Source: Leptoclinus maculatus (lineage: Eukaryota > Chordata > Actinopteri > Perciformes > Stichaeidae). From it: DNA of 64,000 nucleotides. The stretch is from positions 4,391,194 to 4,455,193 of the forward strand of contig JAVDOI010000003.1 in assembly GCA_032191485.1 (NCBI GenBank), given 5' to 3'. Both the position numbers and the translations under genes were made by a program. This document shows, piece by piece, positions 63,876 to 64,000 of the stretch (position 1 is the first letter of the stretch; every line of letters starts with the position of its first letter). The notes below the pieces were generated by a model. The model saw nothing but the letters and a program-made list of their open reading frames with translations, was not told the DNA's origin and ran no database searches.

Positions 63876-64000
63876 GTATGCTGATTCCTCCTCAACATGG
63901 GGAACCATTGAGTTAACCCTTTGAACCCCAAGCCGTTTTGGGGTGTTTTTCGCACCCGTCACATTTTCTCTCTGTGGCCTTTTCACTGCAATATATAAGT

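Overview
The window is nuclear DNA from a ray-finned (teleost) fish. The evidence is vertebrate multi-exon genes with GT-AG introns, long CA/TG microsatellites, tRNA-derived SINEs and many short inverted-repeat DNA transposons of fish type. I rebuilt the exons by hand from splice signals and reading phase. In every complete gene the phases close and the total is an intact reading frame.

Layout, left to right. (1) 747-4189, + strand: an SLC7 light-chain amino-acid transporter of the b(0,+)AT kind, 474 aa. (2) 4464-8874: a 4.4-kb element with ~200-bp inverted ends around about 155 copies of a 21-bp satellite. It contains no gene, although it produces long false ORFs on both strands. (3) 10264-13404, - strand: adprs (ARH3, ADP-ribosylserine hydrolase), six exons. 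(4) 15881-38409, + strand: zmym4, 29 constitutive exons, about 1,599 aa. Between exon 18 and the next constitutive exon lies an extra phase-1/phase-1 exon (29033-29563) that encodes a piggyBac-transposase-type C-terminal zinc ribbon. A strong acceptor at 30502 follows and leads to a stop after two codons, then a long 3' UTR with poly(A) signals near 32053-32260. This predicts a short ZMYM4 isoform ending in a domesticated transposase domain. (5) 41903-45315, - strand: a beta-tubulin with seven coding exons instead of the usual four. (6) 47470-55914, + strand: nrde2, 19 exons, 1,206 aa. (7) 58225 to beyond the window, + strand: calm1. Its first exon ends in the ATG, and exons 2 and 3 are at 63555-63585 and 63732-63875. 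A 197-codon exon-like ORF (61699-62289) sits in its first intron in the phase needed to join calmodulin exon 2.

The genes do not form one pathway. adprs and zmym4 are near each other on human 1p34.3, and NRDE2 and CALM1 are neighbours on human 14q32.11, so the window joins two old synteny blocks with a tubulin gene between them. Themes are nuclear RNA and chromatin factors (zmym4, nrde2), DNA-damage ADP-ribose turnover (adprs), cytoskeleton (tubulin), Ca2+ signalling (calm1) and amino-acid transport.

The most interesting signals are the piggyBac-derived alternative end of ZMYM4, the possible N-terminally extended calmodulin, the inverted-repeat elements filled with 11-bp or 21-bp tandem repeats, and CA/GT repeats that directly abut splice sites in several genes.
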